Shown: positions 8,621-18,533, counted from the stretch's first letter. The stretch: DNA of 19,796 bases from Monoplex corrugatus (GCA_030674185.1 JAPXFY010002824.1:5001-24796), one strand, 5' to 3'. Made by a program: numbers and translations. Notes: generated from the letters alone by a model not told the origin.

Positions 8621-9308
8621 CTGCCAGCTCCTTTACCGTTTCAATGAAAGCACGTTGATCTTTTGATCACTTGTAGAAATAACCTACAATGGATGAGAAT
8701 GGCTGTCCACCGTTGAGATCCCTTCAATGTGAAGCAGCGCTGTCCACCATCAGCTACTGAAGGTGCCTCCCGTCTGTCTTGTTGCGCCAGGCAGCTTACG
8801 AAGACAACCACTGACAAACTTCTCTGACCACGAAGTCCATGGCAACCAGCAGGCACTGAAAACAAACGGCCACCTTTGTCGTCAGATGTGAACTGAACAT
8901 GTAGAGAACGACTAAAAAAATGAAGAACACTTTTGTGAGAACAGCTTGTAATGGTGATTGATTTGATATAGTTTTAGTTAATTTAACCTTTTCAGTGCCA
9001 AGTATATTGTCTTGCTAGTGTATGCTAGTTGCCAAGAAGTGGTTTTTGCATAGGTAGGGTGGCAATTGACAAAGCATTCTAGCTTGCAAATTATTGCATG
9101 AAAGTAATCATAACCCCTTTTTCTGAAGGGTAAATGAAAAGACTATCCGTTTATATAGTTTTAATGGGCCATAAAATTGACATGAATAAATTTCACACAA
9201 TTTATTGTTACATAATATTGACTAGTAATATAAAAATATTCTAGGAAAACAAAAGTATTAAAGATATATGTCTCCAAACCCTATGTGCATATAAAGCACT
9301 GAATAGTC
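8621..9308. other. Unassigned stretch
   Basis: No motif found. It contains a small perfect hairpin TGATC-TTTT-GATCA (8656-8669). Confidence 0.45.
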
Positions 9309-9372
9309 ACACACACATACACACACACATACACACACTCTCTCTCTATATATATATATATCTCTATCTCTG
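9309..9372. repeat. Compound (CA)/(CT)/(TA) microsatellite
   Basis: CACACATA units, then TCTCTCTC, then (TA)7 and TCTCTATCTC. Confidence 0.9.
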
Positions 9373-9984
9373 CCACGCCCACCACTTTCTTTTCATTTCC
9401 TCCCAAACGACAGAAACACTGACAAAAGACACAAAACGCAGCAGTTTTGATAACAACATGTTACACTGGAACCTCATGTTTGAGCTGGTAATGTACCATA
9501 CACTGTAAGCTAGCTTCATTGACTGAATGTGCTAGCCCCTTGCCAATAGTTGAAAGCTGTAAACAAAACCATCTCCCCATAATTCTCCCGTTCCCCCCTC
9601 CCCTATTATTCAGTCTCAAGTGTGGGTCAGTCAGAGTTTACCTAAAGCGTGTCTCAATAAATTCTGTGCTTAGCTAAAAACATTTGGCAAATGCTGTCTT
9701 TCTCACGGAACTTGGCCCAGTCAAAGCATCGTTGTCAGCCATTGTGGAAGAAAGGTCAAAATCTCTCAGGAAGTAGTTACAAACGCTGCGGTGCAGTGAC
9801 CATAGCAAAGTGTGATTGGCTGCTGATCTCATGCGTAATACATGTAAATACATAGAGCTGTTGATTCGAGTGAATTGGGATTCACCAGCTCAAAAACGGA
9901 GGTAGGAAAACTATTGATGTGATATGAACGTCCATATGCGTCCTTGGCATATGAGATACACATCATAACGTATACATGTTCGTG
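9373..9984. other. Unassigned stretch
   Basis: Nothing recognisable on either strand. A C-rich patch lies at 9587-9605. Confidence 0.45.
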
Positions 9985-10280
9985 GCAGTGAACTGTGCAA
10001 TCCACCCCAACAAGCTGGTATTAACCTAGCAGAGTTCTTAAGCTTGCGCAAAACGATAAGCTTGCAAGGTCTTAAAATAGAGAGCAGGAATGGAGAAGAA
10101 AATCTACAAAACACTAAAATGACAGAATCATTCTGATTGGAGCATTAAGAAAGGGCAGTGAACGCCTCAAGCCTGCGTGAAACAATGAGCTGGTAGGGTT
10201 TTGAAATACATGTAGAGAGGGAGAAGCGGAACCTACAAAGCACTAAGCCAGAATGGTCGAAACATTGATTGGCAGCGAAC
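9985..10280. repeat. Two diverged tandem-like units
   Basis: Segments about 10037-10143 and 10167-10275 share an ordered series of words: TYAAGCYTGCG, then an AAAACGAT/AAACAATG stretch, TAGAGAG, CTACAAA-CACTAA and TGATTGG. Each unit is preceded by CAGTGAAC (9985 and 10156). They look like old duplicates within a repeat body next to the tRNA-like head at 10298-10362. Confidence 0.5.
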
Positions 10281-10297
10281 AGGCCTGTTTTTAGGTT

Positions 10298-10362
10298 GCA
10301 GACTGGTATTGAACTTGAGACATCACATCTTTAGTCCAAAGCCCTACCAACATAGCCAACAG
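10298..10362 (-). mobile_element. tRNA-Lys-like SINE head
   Basis: On the minus strand, TGGCTATGTTGGTAGGGC (10341-10358) resembles box A and the D-arm of tRNA-Lys-type sequences, and AAGTTCAATACC (10305-10316) resembles box B. Stem pairing is poor, so it is a decayed SINE head. On this strand the diverged repeats at 9985-10280 would be its body. Confidence 0.45.
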
Positions 10363-11182
10363 ATTTGATTATCGTATTATCCCAATTGTTGTTATTGTTA
10401 CTGTTATTTTTGTTTAAATCCCGGCCGAATGCGTAGAACCATATCAGGGCTAGTTTGGTACAGATTGCAATGCATTCGCGCATATAATTTAAGGAGATGC
10501 CCCTGGCGTTGACCACTTCCTCAAGTTTATCATACAGGGGATTAAAAACATACCCGAGTACAAACTTCGACATAACTAAGGACACTGAAAATATAGAAAA
10601 ACGGGCCTAAATTACCTAAAACAATTGCTTCCTCATAAATCATTTCCCTAGAGCCGAACATGCACGTAATATATTTACCCAATTATCAGTCCTAAGAGAA
10701 AGTACGTAAGAACTTGTCGAACACATACAGGTGAATAGACCAGCAAGGCAGAAAATGACAGGATGAAATGACAGGAAGCAGAGGAGATACAAAGAAACGG
10801 AAAGAACGACAGAAAAGATGAAATGTCTAGAACAGAATTTCCAGAAGATAGGGATACAATTTACACTGAAAGAGCCCCTGGCGTCCCCATGAAGGGGGTG
10901 GGGGTATTATCCCAATTAAAGCAGTCGATGGAACTGCACACGTTCAGCTGATGTACTAAACGAAGAGATTGATTTTTCTTCTGTAGTAGGCTGTTGGTCG
11001 TTGCCAGTGTTTTAGTTCTTTTTTGTCATCGGCCATGTTGAGAAGCATGGGTTGAATGGTTAAGACAAAGTGAACGACATTGCTCAGTGACCTGTTTCTT
11101 AGTTTAATGCAACAGCTGTGCGGAAAATTAATGGTGTTGAACGGGATAACGAAGTTGTGTCGTTTATAAAGGTTACAATACT
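10363..11182. other. Unassigned stretch
   Basis: No gene or repeat recognised. A purine-rich run (10745-10850) stands out. Confidence 0.45.
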
Positions 11183-11903
11183 ACATACTACCCAATTTAA
11201 AAAAAGACCTAGAAAATTATATGAATGTAATAGAAATAGAAAGACATAAAGGGTTAGGGCTAAATAGTAAGAAGACTAAAGTCATAACAAAAAAAAAAGT
11301 CCCCTCATGTGAAATAACACCAAAATATTACAACATTGAGGCAAATTGATAAGTTCAAATACCTGGGAATGGTCATCTCATCAGACAGCGTGTGCACATT
11401 AGAAATATCCAGCAGAACTGGCCAAGCTAAGACAGCATTTAAGAAAATGAAAACCGCTCTTATCCATAAAAGTCTATCAATCGACATCAGGAAGAGACTA
11501 TTTCAATCTTATATAGAACCAATACTGTTGTACGGTTGCCAGCTTAAACAAACAATAAGTCAGAAGAACATTGAGGCAGCTGAAATGTGGTTTCTATGAA
11601 AAATGTTAAAGACTTCCATGGACAGCAAAGAAAACAAACGAGACATTCTTAAAAGAAGCAAACACAAAAAGAACGTTTGTGACGAAGATCAGGAAAAGAC
11701 AACTTTTATAGGACATTTTATGAAGCAAGAGAATTTTGAGCACCTAGTCAACAGGTTAAGTCGGAAAGAGAAGAGCGCGAGGTAGACCTAGGGAGAAAAT
11801 ATTCAGTTTTGCACAGTGGATGGGGCAAAAAAGGCGGGAGATATACTTGCAGCACCAAACGAGATTCGTAAGGAAGGCCACGATTGCCAACACCATGCAG
11901 TAA
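11183..11903 (+). pseudogene. RTE-like LINE C-terminal remnant
   Basis: Ordered matches to the post-RT region of RTE/BovB-type LINEs lie in four frame segments. The first is DLENYMNVIEIER...GLNSKKTKVIT (11204-11290). After a one-base gain near 11340 come DKFKYLGMVISSD, TAFKKMKTALIHKSLSIDIR and PILLYGC. An in-frame TGA (11597-11599) follows where Arg is usual (WFL-R-KML). Next is TTFIGHFMKQENFEHLV, and after a second shift near 11775 RGRPREKI and QWMGQKRREIYLQ, ending at TAA 11901-11903. The RT catalytic boxes are absent, so the copy is 5'-truncated. It is a dead copy and differs in sequence from the LINE at 7150-7815. Confidence 0.8.
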
Positions 11904-12339
11904 GGCACATCATGATGATGAGGTCCTCTTGCTATCCTATCCTAGGACGCAGATCTGACGAGTTTTACACAGAGAAAAATAATCGCCACCTTCTTTTAGT
12001 GAAAATGACTTCCCTTGTTAAGAACTTAGATACTCAAAGAGAACTCCCTGTGGGAGTCTCTGATTACCGTTCTTGTTCCACAACCTCCAGCATATTTTGT
12101 TTTGTTTGTTTTTTCACAGTGTTGTCTTTCTCAAACAATTTTGTTTCGTTAGTGTCGTTTCACATTGGACAGTAAATTCTGTGAGTAAAATGTCTGTTGT
12201 TTGCTGGTTTTTCTCTTCCTTCTGTTTTATTCTCCTTGAATGTTTGTTCTTACCATTTCAAGGGAGACAACGCTAATTTTCTTCTGTTGAGGCCGAGGAC
12301 GCTGCCTTCCTATACTCTCTTTAAATGATAACAAGTCAT
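11904..12339. other. Unassigned stretch
   Basis: No gene seen. A perfect hairpin ACTCCC-TGT-GGGAGT lies at 12043-12057. The part just after 11903 may be 3' UTR of the LINE remnant. Confidence 0.45.
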
Positions 12340-12420
12340 AAATAATAATAATAATAATAATGTTTATTTGTATAGCGCATATTCCATATAAAACCATGCT
12401 CACCAGCGCTTTACATTTCG
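12340..12420 (-). mobile_element. LINE/SINE 3' tail with (ATT)n
   Basis: On the minus strand, GTAAAGCGCTGG...GCGCTATACAAATAAA is followed by (ATT)6-7. Tails with AAAGCGCT...AGCGCTATA-AAAT and ATT repeats are common at the 3' ends of interspersed repeats in aquatic animals (from memory). GTATAGCGC and GCGCTTTAC (plus strand) can pair at 8 of 9 positions. It may be the true 3' end of the minus-strand LINE at 13268-14037; that link is inference. Confidence 0.5.
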
Positions 12421-12611
12421 CAAGAAAGGCAAAAGGTGATAAAAAATGTTCACAATTACATACACAATAAGATAACAACAAACATTAAAGCTATACAAGT
12501 AAGAAGACACATAAGAAACCACAGAATATTAAAATTTAAACACTGACTTATGTAATGAAGAAAGATTAACAGATTTTTCATATGAATAAAGAGGCATACT
12601 GTGTTTATATA
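12421..12611. other. AT-rich stretch, probably LINE 3' UTR
   Basis: No coding motif. It lies between the (ATT)n tail and a GT tract and is placed in the 3' UTR of the minus-strand LINE only by inference. Confidence 0.3.
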
Positions 12612-12790
12612 TTGCTGCGTGTGTGTGCTTGCGTACGTGTGTGTGTACATGTGTGTGTGCGTGCGTGTGCGTTGCTGTGCGCGTGTGTTTGTAAGAATGT
12701 GTGTGTGTGTGTGAGAGAGAGAGAGTGTGTGTGTGTGTGTGTGTGTGCGTGTGCTATGTTTGCATGCGTGTGTGTGTGTTTATGCATGCA
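12612..12790. repeat. GT-rich compound microsatellite
   Basis: Interrupted (GT)n with GCGT variants and a GAGAGAGAGA island at 12713-12724. Confidence 0.9.
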
Positions 12791-13050
12791 ATAGTTGTAC
12801 ATAAAATTATAATCAATATTTTGAATGAAGATAAAAACAGAAAAATTCTAATCCATATACAGGAAAAACATTACAACTTCAGTATTACAGCATTAATACC
12901 TTGACAATCAAAATTCCTCACAAATTATGAACTATTCGCATATCATACATCACAATTTACATACAAACAAAGATTTGAAAAAGTTTCTTAAAGTATTTCA
13001 GTCTCTTTCCCACTCAATTTCTCCCCTATCCCTTCCTCAGCTGTACACAT
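12791..13050. other. AT-rich stretch between two microsatellites
   Basis: No gene seen; possibly LINE 3' UTR. Confidence 0.35.
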
Positions 13051-13077
13051 ACAGTGATACACACACATGCTCACTCA

Positions 13078-13164
<87 letters not shown>

Positions 13165-13185
13165 ACATGCACGCACACACACACC
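13051..13185. repeat. (CA)40 microsatellite with flanking CA-rich DNA
   Basis: Pure CA from 13080 to 13159, interrupted on both sides. It lies just beyond the 3' untranslated start of the minus-strand LINE. Confidence 0.95.
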
Positions 13186-13235
13186 TTGCTCTATAGGCCC
13201 TTATACAAAATACTGTTATACAGGCAGGAGAGATT

Positions 13236-13251
13236 AGTCTGATGACAGACT
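13236..13251 (-). other. 6-bp stem-loop in LINE 3' UTR
   Basis: AGTCTG-TCAT-CAGACT on the minus strand, a perfect stem 17 bp after the LINE stop codon. Function unknown. Confidence 0.45.
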
Positions 13252-13267
13252 TGCAAACTAAGGCTCT

Positions 13268-14037
13268 TCAGGTTAGATGAGTTTGAAAGAGGTGGGTTTT
13301 CAGGTGCCGTTTGAAGGTTGAGAAACACTTAGTTTTTCTGAGAGACAGTGGTAGAGAGTTCCATACATTTGGGCCAAAGACAGAGAAAGATTTTTTACCA
13401 AAGGTGTCTAGAGAGAAGCGAGGAACAGTCAACAGTGAGGTGTCAGAAGAGCGGAGCGTTCGAGAAGGTTTGTAACCCTGCAGGAGGTTGGCAAGATAGG
13501 ATGGCATGTTCTCGTGATAGATACACTGAAAGCAGAGACAGGCAACTTTATATTGAATCCTAGCCTTTACCGGGAGCCAATGAAGTGTTCTAAGCAGAGA
13601 TTTTGCACTCTCACGCCTGGGCTTGCGGAGAACAAGGCGAGCCGCGTAGTTCTGTATGCGCTGAAGTTTAGATAGTTGATTGTCATGGAGACCTGCGAAT
13701 AGAGAGTTACAATAGTCCAGTCTAGATAGTATGAAAGAGACAGCAAGCTTGTTGGTAGCATCAGTGGAAAGGAAGGAGCGAATCTTACCAATTCTGCGTA
13801 GCTGATAGTACAGAGTACGGCACAACTGTTTGACATGGGCTTCCATAGACAGTGTTTCATCCAGATAGAAGCCAAGGTTTCTAACAGTTTGTGAGAAAGA
13901 TACATCACAACCAGAGATAGGCATGGGGGCATGAGTAACCTGATTGACCTTTGACTTAGTACCAGTAACAATAAGCTCAGTTTTATCATCATTCATCTTC
14001 AGCTTGTTTTCACTCATCCACTTGTAAAGCAGACGTA
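13268..14037 (-). pseudogene. CR1/L2-like LINE, C-terminal half of polyprotein
   Basis: About 255 uninterrupted codons. In order they carry LYKWMSENKLKMNDDKTELIV (the region after the RT YxDD box), LGFYLDETLSM, SRLDYCNSLFAGL, LQRIQNYAARLV, LHWLPVKARIQYKV and VWNSLPLSLR, and end in FKRHLKTHLFQTHLT plus a stop. This succession is the hallmark of the RT thumb/C-terminal region of CR1/L2-type LINEs. The endonuclease and catalytic RT boxes are missing: copy B interrupts the frame at 14037, and no upstream coding sequence is recognisable in the 34-bp spacer or beyond copy C. The absence of stops suggests a fairly young insertion. The ATG that opens the present frame (14050) lies inside copy B's terminal repeat, so it is not the LINE's own start. 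Confidence 0.85.
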
Positions 14038-14261
14038 TACTCCTAATCATAATTTAAGGGCCACTTCTTCCTTCCTCTCTAATTTTAAGTTGAAATAATT
14101 GACAATGTTTAGAATTGATTCTATGTTTTATTTCATCATTTCCACACCTGTTTTGGAAAAAGAAATTAGCACAATGACCCATTAGTGAACAGCACATGCA
14201 TTTAAAGGAACATCCCCCCCTTTTCAAAAAACAGAAAGTGTCAGATTTGGCCAATCTGTTT

Positions 14262-15289
14262 TCAATATCGCGTGTGTCCGCCCCGAGCCTGGATGCATGC
14301 TTCACAGCGCCGATGCATCGACCCCACAAGGGTACGGAGTGTGTCCTGAGGGATGGCCGCCCACTCGATCTGCAGGATGTCGACCAGCCTGGCCAGGGTG
14401 CCCGGTGGGGGGTGGTTGTCCCTGATGCGCCTCCCGAGCACATCCCAGAGGTGTTCAATTGGGTTCAGGTCAGGTGAGCACGCTGGCCAGGCCATACGGA
14501 CGACTTCATGCTGCTCCAGGAAATCGGTCACAAGGCGTGCTCGATGCGCAGGTGCATTGTCGTCCTGGAAGATGGCGCCTTGACCAAGGTCCACAAGCGC
14601 AGGCAGTGCCACGGCCGCCAGAACCTCGTCCCGGTACCGGACCCCGTTCAGGATGCCGTCAATGGGGAGCAGGGGGTCCGGGTACCACGGCTCATGCCAC
14701 CCCACACCATCACCGACCCGCCGCCGTACCGGTTATGCTCTTGGACAGTGGCGTCAGCGAACCTCTCCCCTTGACGTCGCCACACCCGAGCCCGGCCATC
14801 GTTAAAGGTCAGGGTGAACCTGGACTCATCCGAAAACAAGACCCGGGCCCACTGTTGCCTTGTCCAGGTCACGTGCTCCCTGGCCCAGGTCATGCGGCGC
14901 ACTCTGTTGACCGGTGACAGCACGGGTCGGACGGCCGGTCTCCGTGACCTCAAGTTTGCCTCATGTAGCCGTCTTCTCACCGTGCTGCAGCTGATGTTAA
15001 CACCTGTTGCGTCCCTCAGCTGACCCCTCAAGGTCACCGCAGTGGATGCCCTTTCCCTCAGGACGGAGAGGGCAAGGTAGCGGTCTTGCTGTCTTGTCGT
15101 TACTCTGGGTCGACCCGTGTGACGCCTTTCCTGGACTGCTCCAGTCTCATTGAAGCGCTCCAGCAGTCTCTGGATTGTGGAATGCGACACTTCAAGTCGT
15201 CTAGCAACTTCCCGCTGCGCTAGGCCTTCATCAAGCAGAGCGAGGGCTCTCCCCCGCTGCTCATCCGTCATCCGTCGTCTTGCAAGCAT
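14262..15289 (-). pseudogene. Tc1-like DD34E transposase, copy B (one frameshift)
   Basis: Same 342-codon plan as copy A. Here the G run after residue 173 is GGGG (CCCC at 14767-14770 on the plus strand), so the frame runs unbroken through D154 and the YGGGSVMVWGG box to about residue 205. There a C run has five bases (plus-strand GGGGG, 14672-14676) instead of the six in A and C, and the frame is lost before D244 and E279. The private substitution A97V changes a residue in the second helix-turn-helix region. The ATG is at 15289. An upstream extension of the frame has no ATG of its own and is not used. Confidence 0.9.
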
Positions 15290-15315
15290 GGTTAAAACGA
15301 ACCAAGAACGGGTCC

Positions 15316-15337
15316 TTTTTATCCTCGTATCCTCGTC
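15316..15337 (-). promoter_or_regulatory. TATA-like box of copy B with 8-bp duplication
   Basis: GATAAAAA (15316-15323, reverse strand) occupies the place of copy A's TATA box. The preceding GAGGATAC is present as an extra 8-bp unit found only in copy B. Confidence 0.4.
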
Positions 15338-15661
15338 TGCGGGCAACTTTGGCTGGAGTAGTGTTCAAAAAGGGCTTGCCTTGCACGTGCAAAGCGAATT
15401 TTGTCGCTACCTTGCCTGCGTCGTCAGAGAGACCCTGCTGAAGATTCGACAATTTCGTGTGGAAATTGTCTTCCTTGGGCCGCCCATTGCAAATCGGCAA
15501 ATCCCCAAACACGTGCCAAAAGGAAACTGCAATGTTGTCTGAGCTCTTATCCATTCAGTTACGGCAACGAATTGGAGAAAAGAGTAAGAGAAAATAGGTT
15601 ATTTCTCCTTTCAAAAATTGACTCAAAAACGTTCCTGGCCCTTCAATAATGACGTGTAGTA

Positions 15662-15695
15662 TATATACAGTAACACGTAAATGGCTTAATACATA
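15662..15695. other. 34-bp spacer between head-to-head Tc1 copies
   Basis: TA, then 30 bp of unrelated sequence, then TA: the target duplication of copy B, original genomic DNA and the target duplication of copy C. It is the loop of the 3.3-kb palindrome. Confidence 0.85.
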
Positions 15696-16025
15696 TACTA
15701 CACGTCATTATTGAAGGGCCAGGAACGTTTTTGAGTCAATTTTTGAAAGGAGAAATAACCTATTTTCTCTTACTCTTTTCTCCAATTCGTTGCCGTAACT
15801 GAATGGATAAGAGCTCAGACAACATTGCAGTTTCCTTTTGGCACGTGTTTGGGGATTTGCCGATTTGCAATGGGCGGCCCAAGGAAGACAATTTCCACAC
15901 GAAATTGTCGAATCTTCAGCAGGGTCTCTCTGACGACGCAGGCAAGGTAGCGACAAAATTCGCTTTGCACGTGCAAGGCAAGTCCTTTTTGAACACTACT
16001 CCAGCCAAAGTTGCCCGCAGACGAG

Positions 16026-16033
16026 GATAAAAA
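16026..16033 (+). promoter_or_regulatory. TATA-like box of copy C
   Basis: GATAAAAA, 33 bp before the ATG at 16059. Confidence 0.35.
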
Positions 16034-16058
16034 GGACCGTTCTTGGTTCGTTTTAACC

Positions 16059-17086
16059 ATGCTTGCAAGACGACGGATGACGGATGAGCAGCGGGGGAGA
16101 GCCCTCGCTCTGCTTGATGAAGGCCTAGCGCAGCAGGAAGTTGCTAGACGACTTGAAGTGTCGCATTCCACAATCCAGAGACTGCTGGAGCGCTTCAATG
16201 AGACTGGAGCAGTCCAGGAAAGGCGTCACACGGGTCGACCCAGAGTAACGACAAGACAGCAAGACCGCTACCTTGCCCTCTCCGTCCTGAGGGAAAGGGC
16301 ATCCACTGCGGTGACCTTGAGGGGTCAGCTGAGGGACGCAACAGGTGCTAACATCAGCTGCAGCACGGTGAGAAGACGGCTACATGAGGCAAACTTGAGG
16401 TCACGGAGACCGGCCGTCCGACCCGTGCTGTCACCGGTCAACAGAGTGCGCCGCATGACCTGGGCCAGGGAGCACGTGACCTGGACAAGGCAACAGTGGG
16501 CCCGGGTCTTGTTTTCGGATGAGTCCAGGTTCACCCTGACCTTTAACGATGGCCGGGCTCGGGTGTGGCGACGTCAAGGGAGAGGTTCGCTGACGCCACT
16601 GTCCAAGAGCATAACCGGTACGGCGGCGGGTCGGTGATGGTGTGGGGTGGCATGAGCCGTGGTACCCGGACCCCCCTGCTCCCCATTGACGGCATCCTGA
16701 ACGGGGTCCGGTACCGGGACGAGGTTCTGGCGGCCGTGGCACTGCCTGCGCTTGTGGACCTTGGTCAAGGCGCCATCTTCCAGGACGACAATGCACCTGC
16801 GCATCGAGCACGCCTTGTGACCGACTTCCTGGAGCAGCATGAAGTCGTCCGTATGGCCTGGCCAGCGTGCTCACCTGACCTGAACCCAATTGAACACCTC
16901 TGGGATGTGCTCGGGAGGCGCATCAGGGACAACCACCCCCCACCGGGCACCCTGGCCAGGCTGGTCGACATCCTGCAGATCGAGTGGGCGGCCATCCCTC
17001 AGGACACACTCCGTACCCTTGTGGGGTCGATGCATCGGCGCTGTGAAGCATGCATCCAGGCTCGGGGCGGACACACGCGATATTGA
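16059..17086 (+). pseudogene. Tc1-like DD34E transposase, copy C (one frameshift)
   Basis: Same domain order and catalytic residues as copy A, with the same one-base loss in the G run (16578-16580) that breaks the frame after residue 174. The C run at 16671-16676 is intact (six). A private change, R26Q, lies in the first helix-turn-helix. Sharing the G-run loss with copy A suggests both descend from an already broken element moved in trans, unless it is a systematic sequencing error. Confidence 0.9.
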
Positions 17087-17213
17087 AAACAGATTGGCCA
17101 AATCTGACACTTTCTGTTTTTTGAAAAGGGGGGGATGTTCCTTTAAATGCATGTGCTGTTCACTAATGGGTCATTGTGCTAATTTTTTTCCAAAACAGGT
17201 GTGGAAATGATGA

Positions 17214-17219
17214 AATAAA
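17214..17219 (+). terminator. Polyadenylation signal of copy C
   Basis: AATAAA inside the element, about 128 bp after the transposase stop. Confidence 0.55.
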
Positions 17220-17378
17220 ACATAGAATCAATTCTAAACATTGTCAATTATTTCAACTTAAAATTAGAGAGGAAGGAAGAAGTGGCCCTTAAATTATGAT
17301 TAGGAGTATACATAAACAAACATTATCGTAGTAGTGTCTTAAACGGTGCTAGTTTATGACTAAGCATTAAGATGGGTA

Positions 17379-17403
17379 CGAGTCGTCGTCGTCGTCGTCG
17401 TCG

Positions 17404-17435
<32 letters not shown>

Positions 17436-17461
17436 ATCGTCGTCGTCGTCATCGTCATCAA
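17379..17461. repeat. (CGT)n / (CATCGT)n microsatellite
   Basis: Pure CGT triplets give way to CATCGT units. It is CpG-rich. Poly-Asp and poly-Arg frames over it are artefacts. Confidence 0.95.
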
Positions 17462-17483
17462 CATGACATAGGAAGAAAAAAAT

Positions 17484-17574
17484 TACTACTACTACTACTG
17501 CTACTACTACTAGTAGTAGCAGTAGTAGTAGTAGTAGCAGTGGTAACAGTAGTAGTAAGAGTAATAATAATAGT
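17484..17574. repeat. (ACT)n switching to (AGT)n, inverted microsatellite
   Basis: ACT triplets with a GCT interruption run up to a CTAG centre near 17510, then AGT triplets with AGC interruptions. The arms are complementary apart from a one-triplet offset. Confidence 0.85.
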
Positions 17575-17759
17575 ATGGGCCGTGGACTCGAAATCTGATA
17601 TCTAGAGCTAGTTCCAGCCCACCACATTAAAAAAGAAGTGGCCTGTTAGCTGCCCATCCTAATGTTTGCATCATTCGCATTGAGTCAGCACAGTATTCCA
17701 AACGACCCTTCCCTCCCCTCCTCCTTTCAAGACCTCACAAGCATATAGGGGTCTGCAAA
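17575..17759. other. Unassigned stretch
   Basis: Nothing recognised. It may be degraded body of the SINE whose tail follows. Confidence 0.35.
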
Positions 17760-17850
17760 GACTCAGAAAGTCTGGTAGAATTGGGCCGAGAGCCTATGGA
17801 AATGTCCGAGTGCGATGAATCCCTCTTGAGTACACTCGTTAATTGTTGCA
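17760..17850 (+). mobile_element. SINE tail, same family as 7829-8110
   Basis: 17798-17837 matches 8021-8060 at 34 of 40 positions without gaps (GGAAATGTC...GATGAA...TTGAG...ACACTC). No tRNA head was found upstream, so the copy is 5'-truncated or decayed. Confidence 0.55.
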
Positions 17851-17911
17851 AATCATTATTTGATTAATGAGAGTACATGAAAAAAATATATAGTTATGCA
17901 GTATTTTCCTT

Positions 17912-17912
<1 letters not shown>

Positions 17913-17965
<53 letters not shown>

Positions 17966-18080
17966 CAGATTGGCAGACAGACAGACACAGAGATAGAGAC
18001 AGACAGACAGACGATCAGACAGACAGAGATGGAGACAGAGACGGAGACAGACAGACAGAAACAGAAACAGAGACAGAGAC

Positions 18081-18111
<31 letters not shown>

Positions 18112-18175
18112 CAGACAGACAGACAGACAAACAGACACAGAGATGGAGACAGAGACAGACAGAGACAGAGAGAGA
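17913..18175. repeat. (GA)n then (GACA)n/(GAGACA)n microsatellite
   Basis: Pure GA to about 17956, then strand-asymmetric GACA, CAGA and GAGACA units for over 200 bp. Confidence 0.95.
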
Positions 18176-18247
18176 AGAGGGAAGAGGTGCAGAATAGTTG
18201 GAAATGCACAGAGGTAGGAGCAAATCAAGACGGTTAATACATCAGAT

Positions 18248-18249
18248 GT

Positions 18250-18325
<76 letters not shown>

Positions 18326-18388
18326 GAGGGTGCGTGCGTGTGTGAGTGTTTGTGTGTGTGTGTGTGTTTGTGTGTGTTTGTGTGGTGT

Positions 18389-18448
<60 letters not shown>

Positions 18449-18465
18449 GGGGTGTGTGAGTGTGC

Positions 18466-18533
<68 letters not shown>

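Larger units (their letters stand above)
14038..15661 (-). mobile_element. Tc1-like DNA transposon, copy B (1624 bp)
   Basis: Same family as copies A and C, in reverse orientation. TA duplications lie at 14036-14037 and 15662-15663. Length differences from copy A are fully explained by an 8-bp duplication near the TATA-like box, one extra G in the transposase G run and one missing C further on. It differs from copy C by only about four substitutions. It is inserted in the LINE at 13268-14037, and its 5' end faces copy C's 5' end across 34 bp. Confidence 0.95.
15696..17308 (+). mobile_element. Tc1-like DNA transposon, copy C (1613 bp)
   Basis: Same family. TA duplications lie at 15694-15695 and 17309-17310. 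The three-base length difference from copy A is accounted for by one C lost after the TATA-like box and two bases lost in the T-rich 3' region. It differs from copy B by about four substitutions and from A by about eleven. Confidence 0.95.

Noticed and set aside
13348..13563. Plus-strand 71-codon open frame
   Set aside because: It is antisense to the CR1/L2-like LINE coding sequence.
14459..14917. Long open frames antisense to the transposase (also 4392-4850 and 16431-16889)
   Set aside because: They are antisense shadows of the GC-rich transposase gene, and their presence in all three copies follows from copy identity.
15290..15346. N-terminal extension of transposase copies B and C (also 16011-16058)
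   Set aside because: The extension begins at TTG, crosses the TATA-like box, and its frame depends on private indels. The conserved ATG at MLARRRM is the better start.
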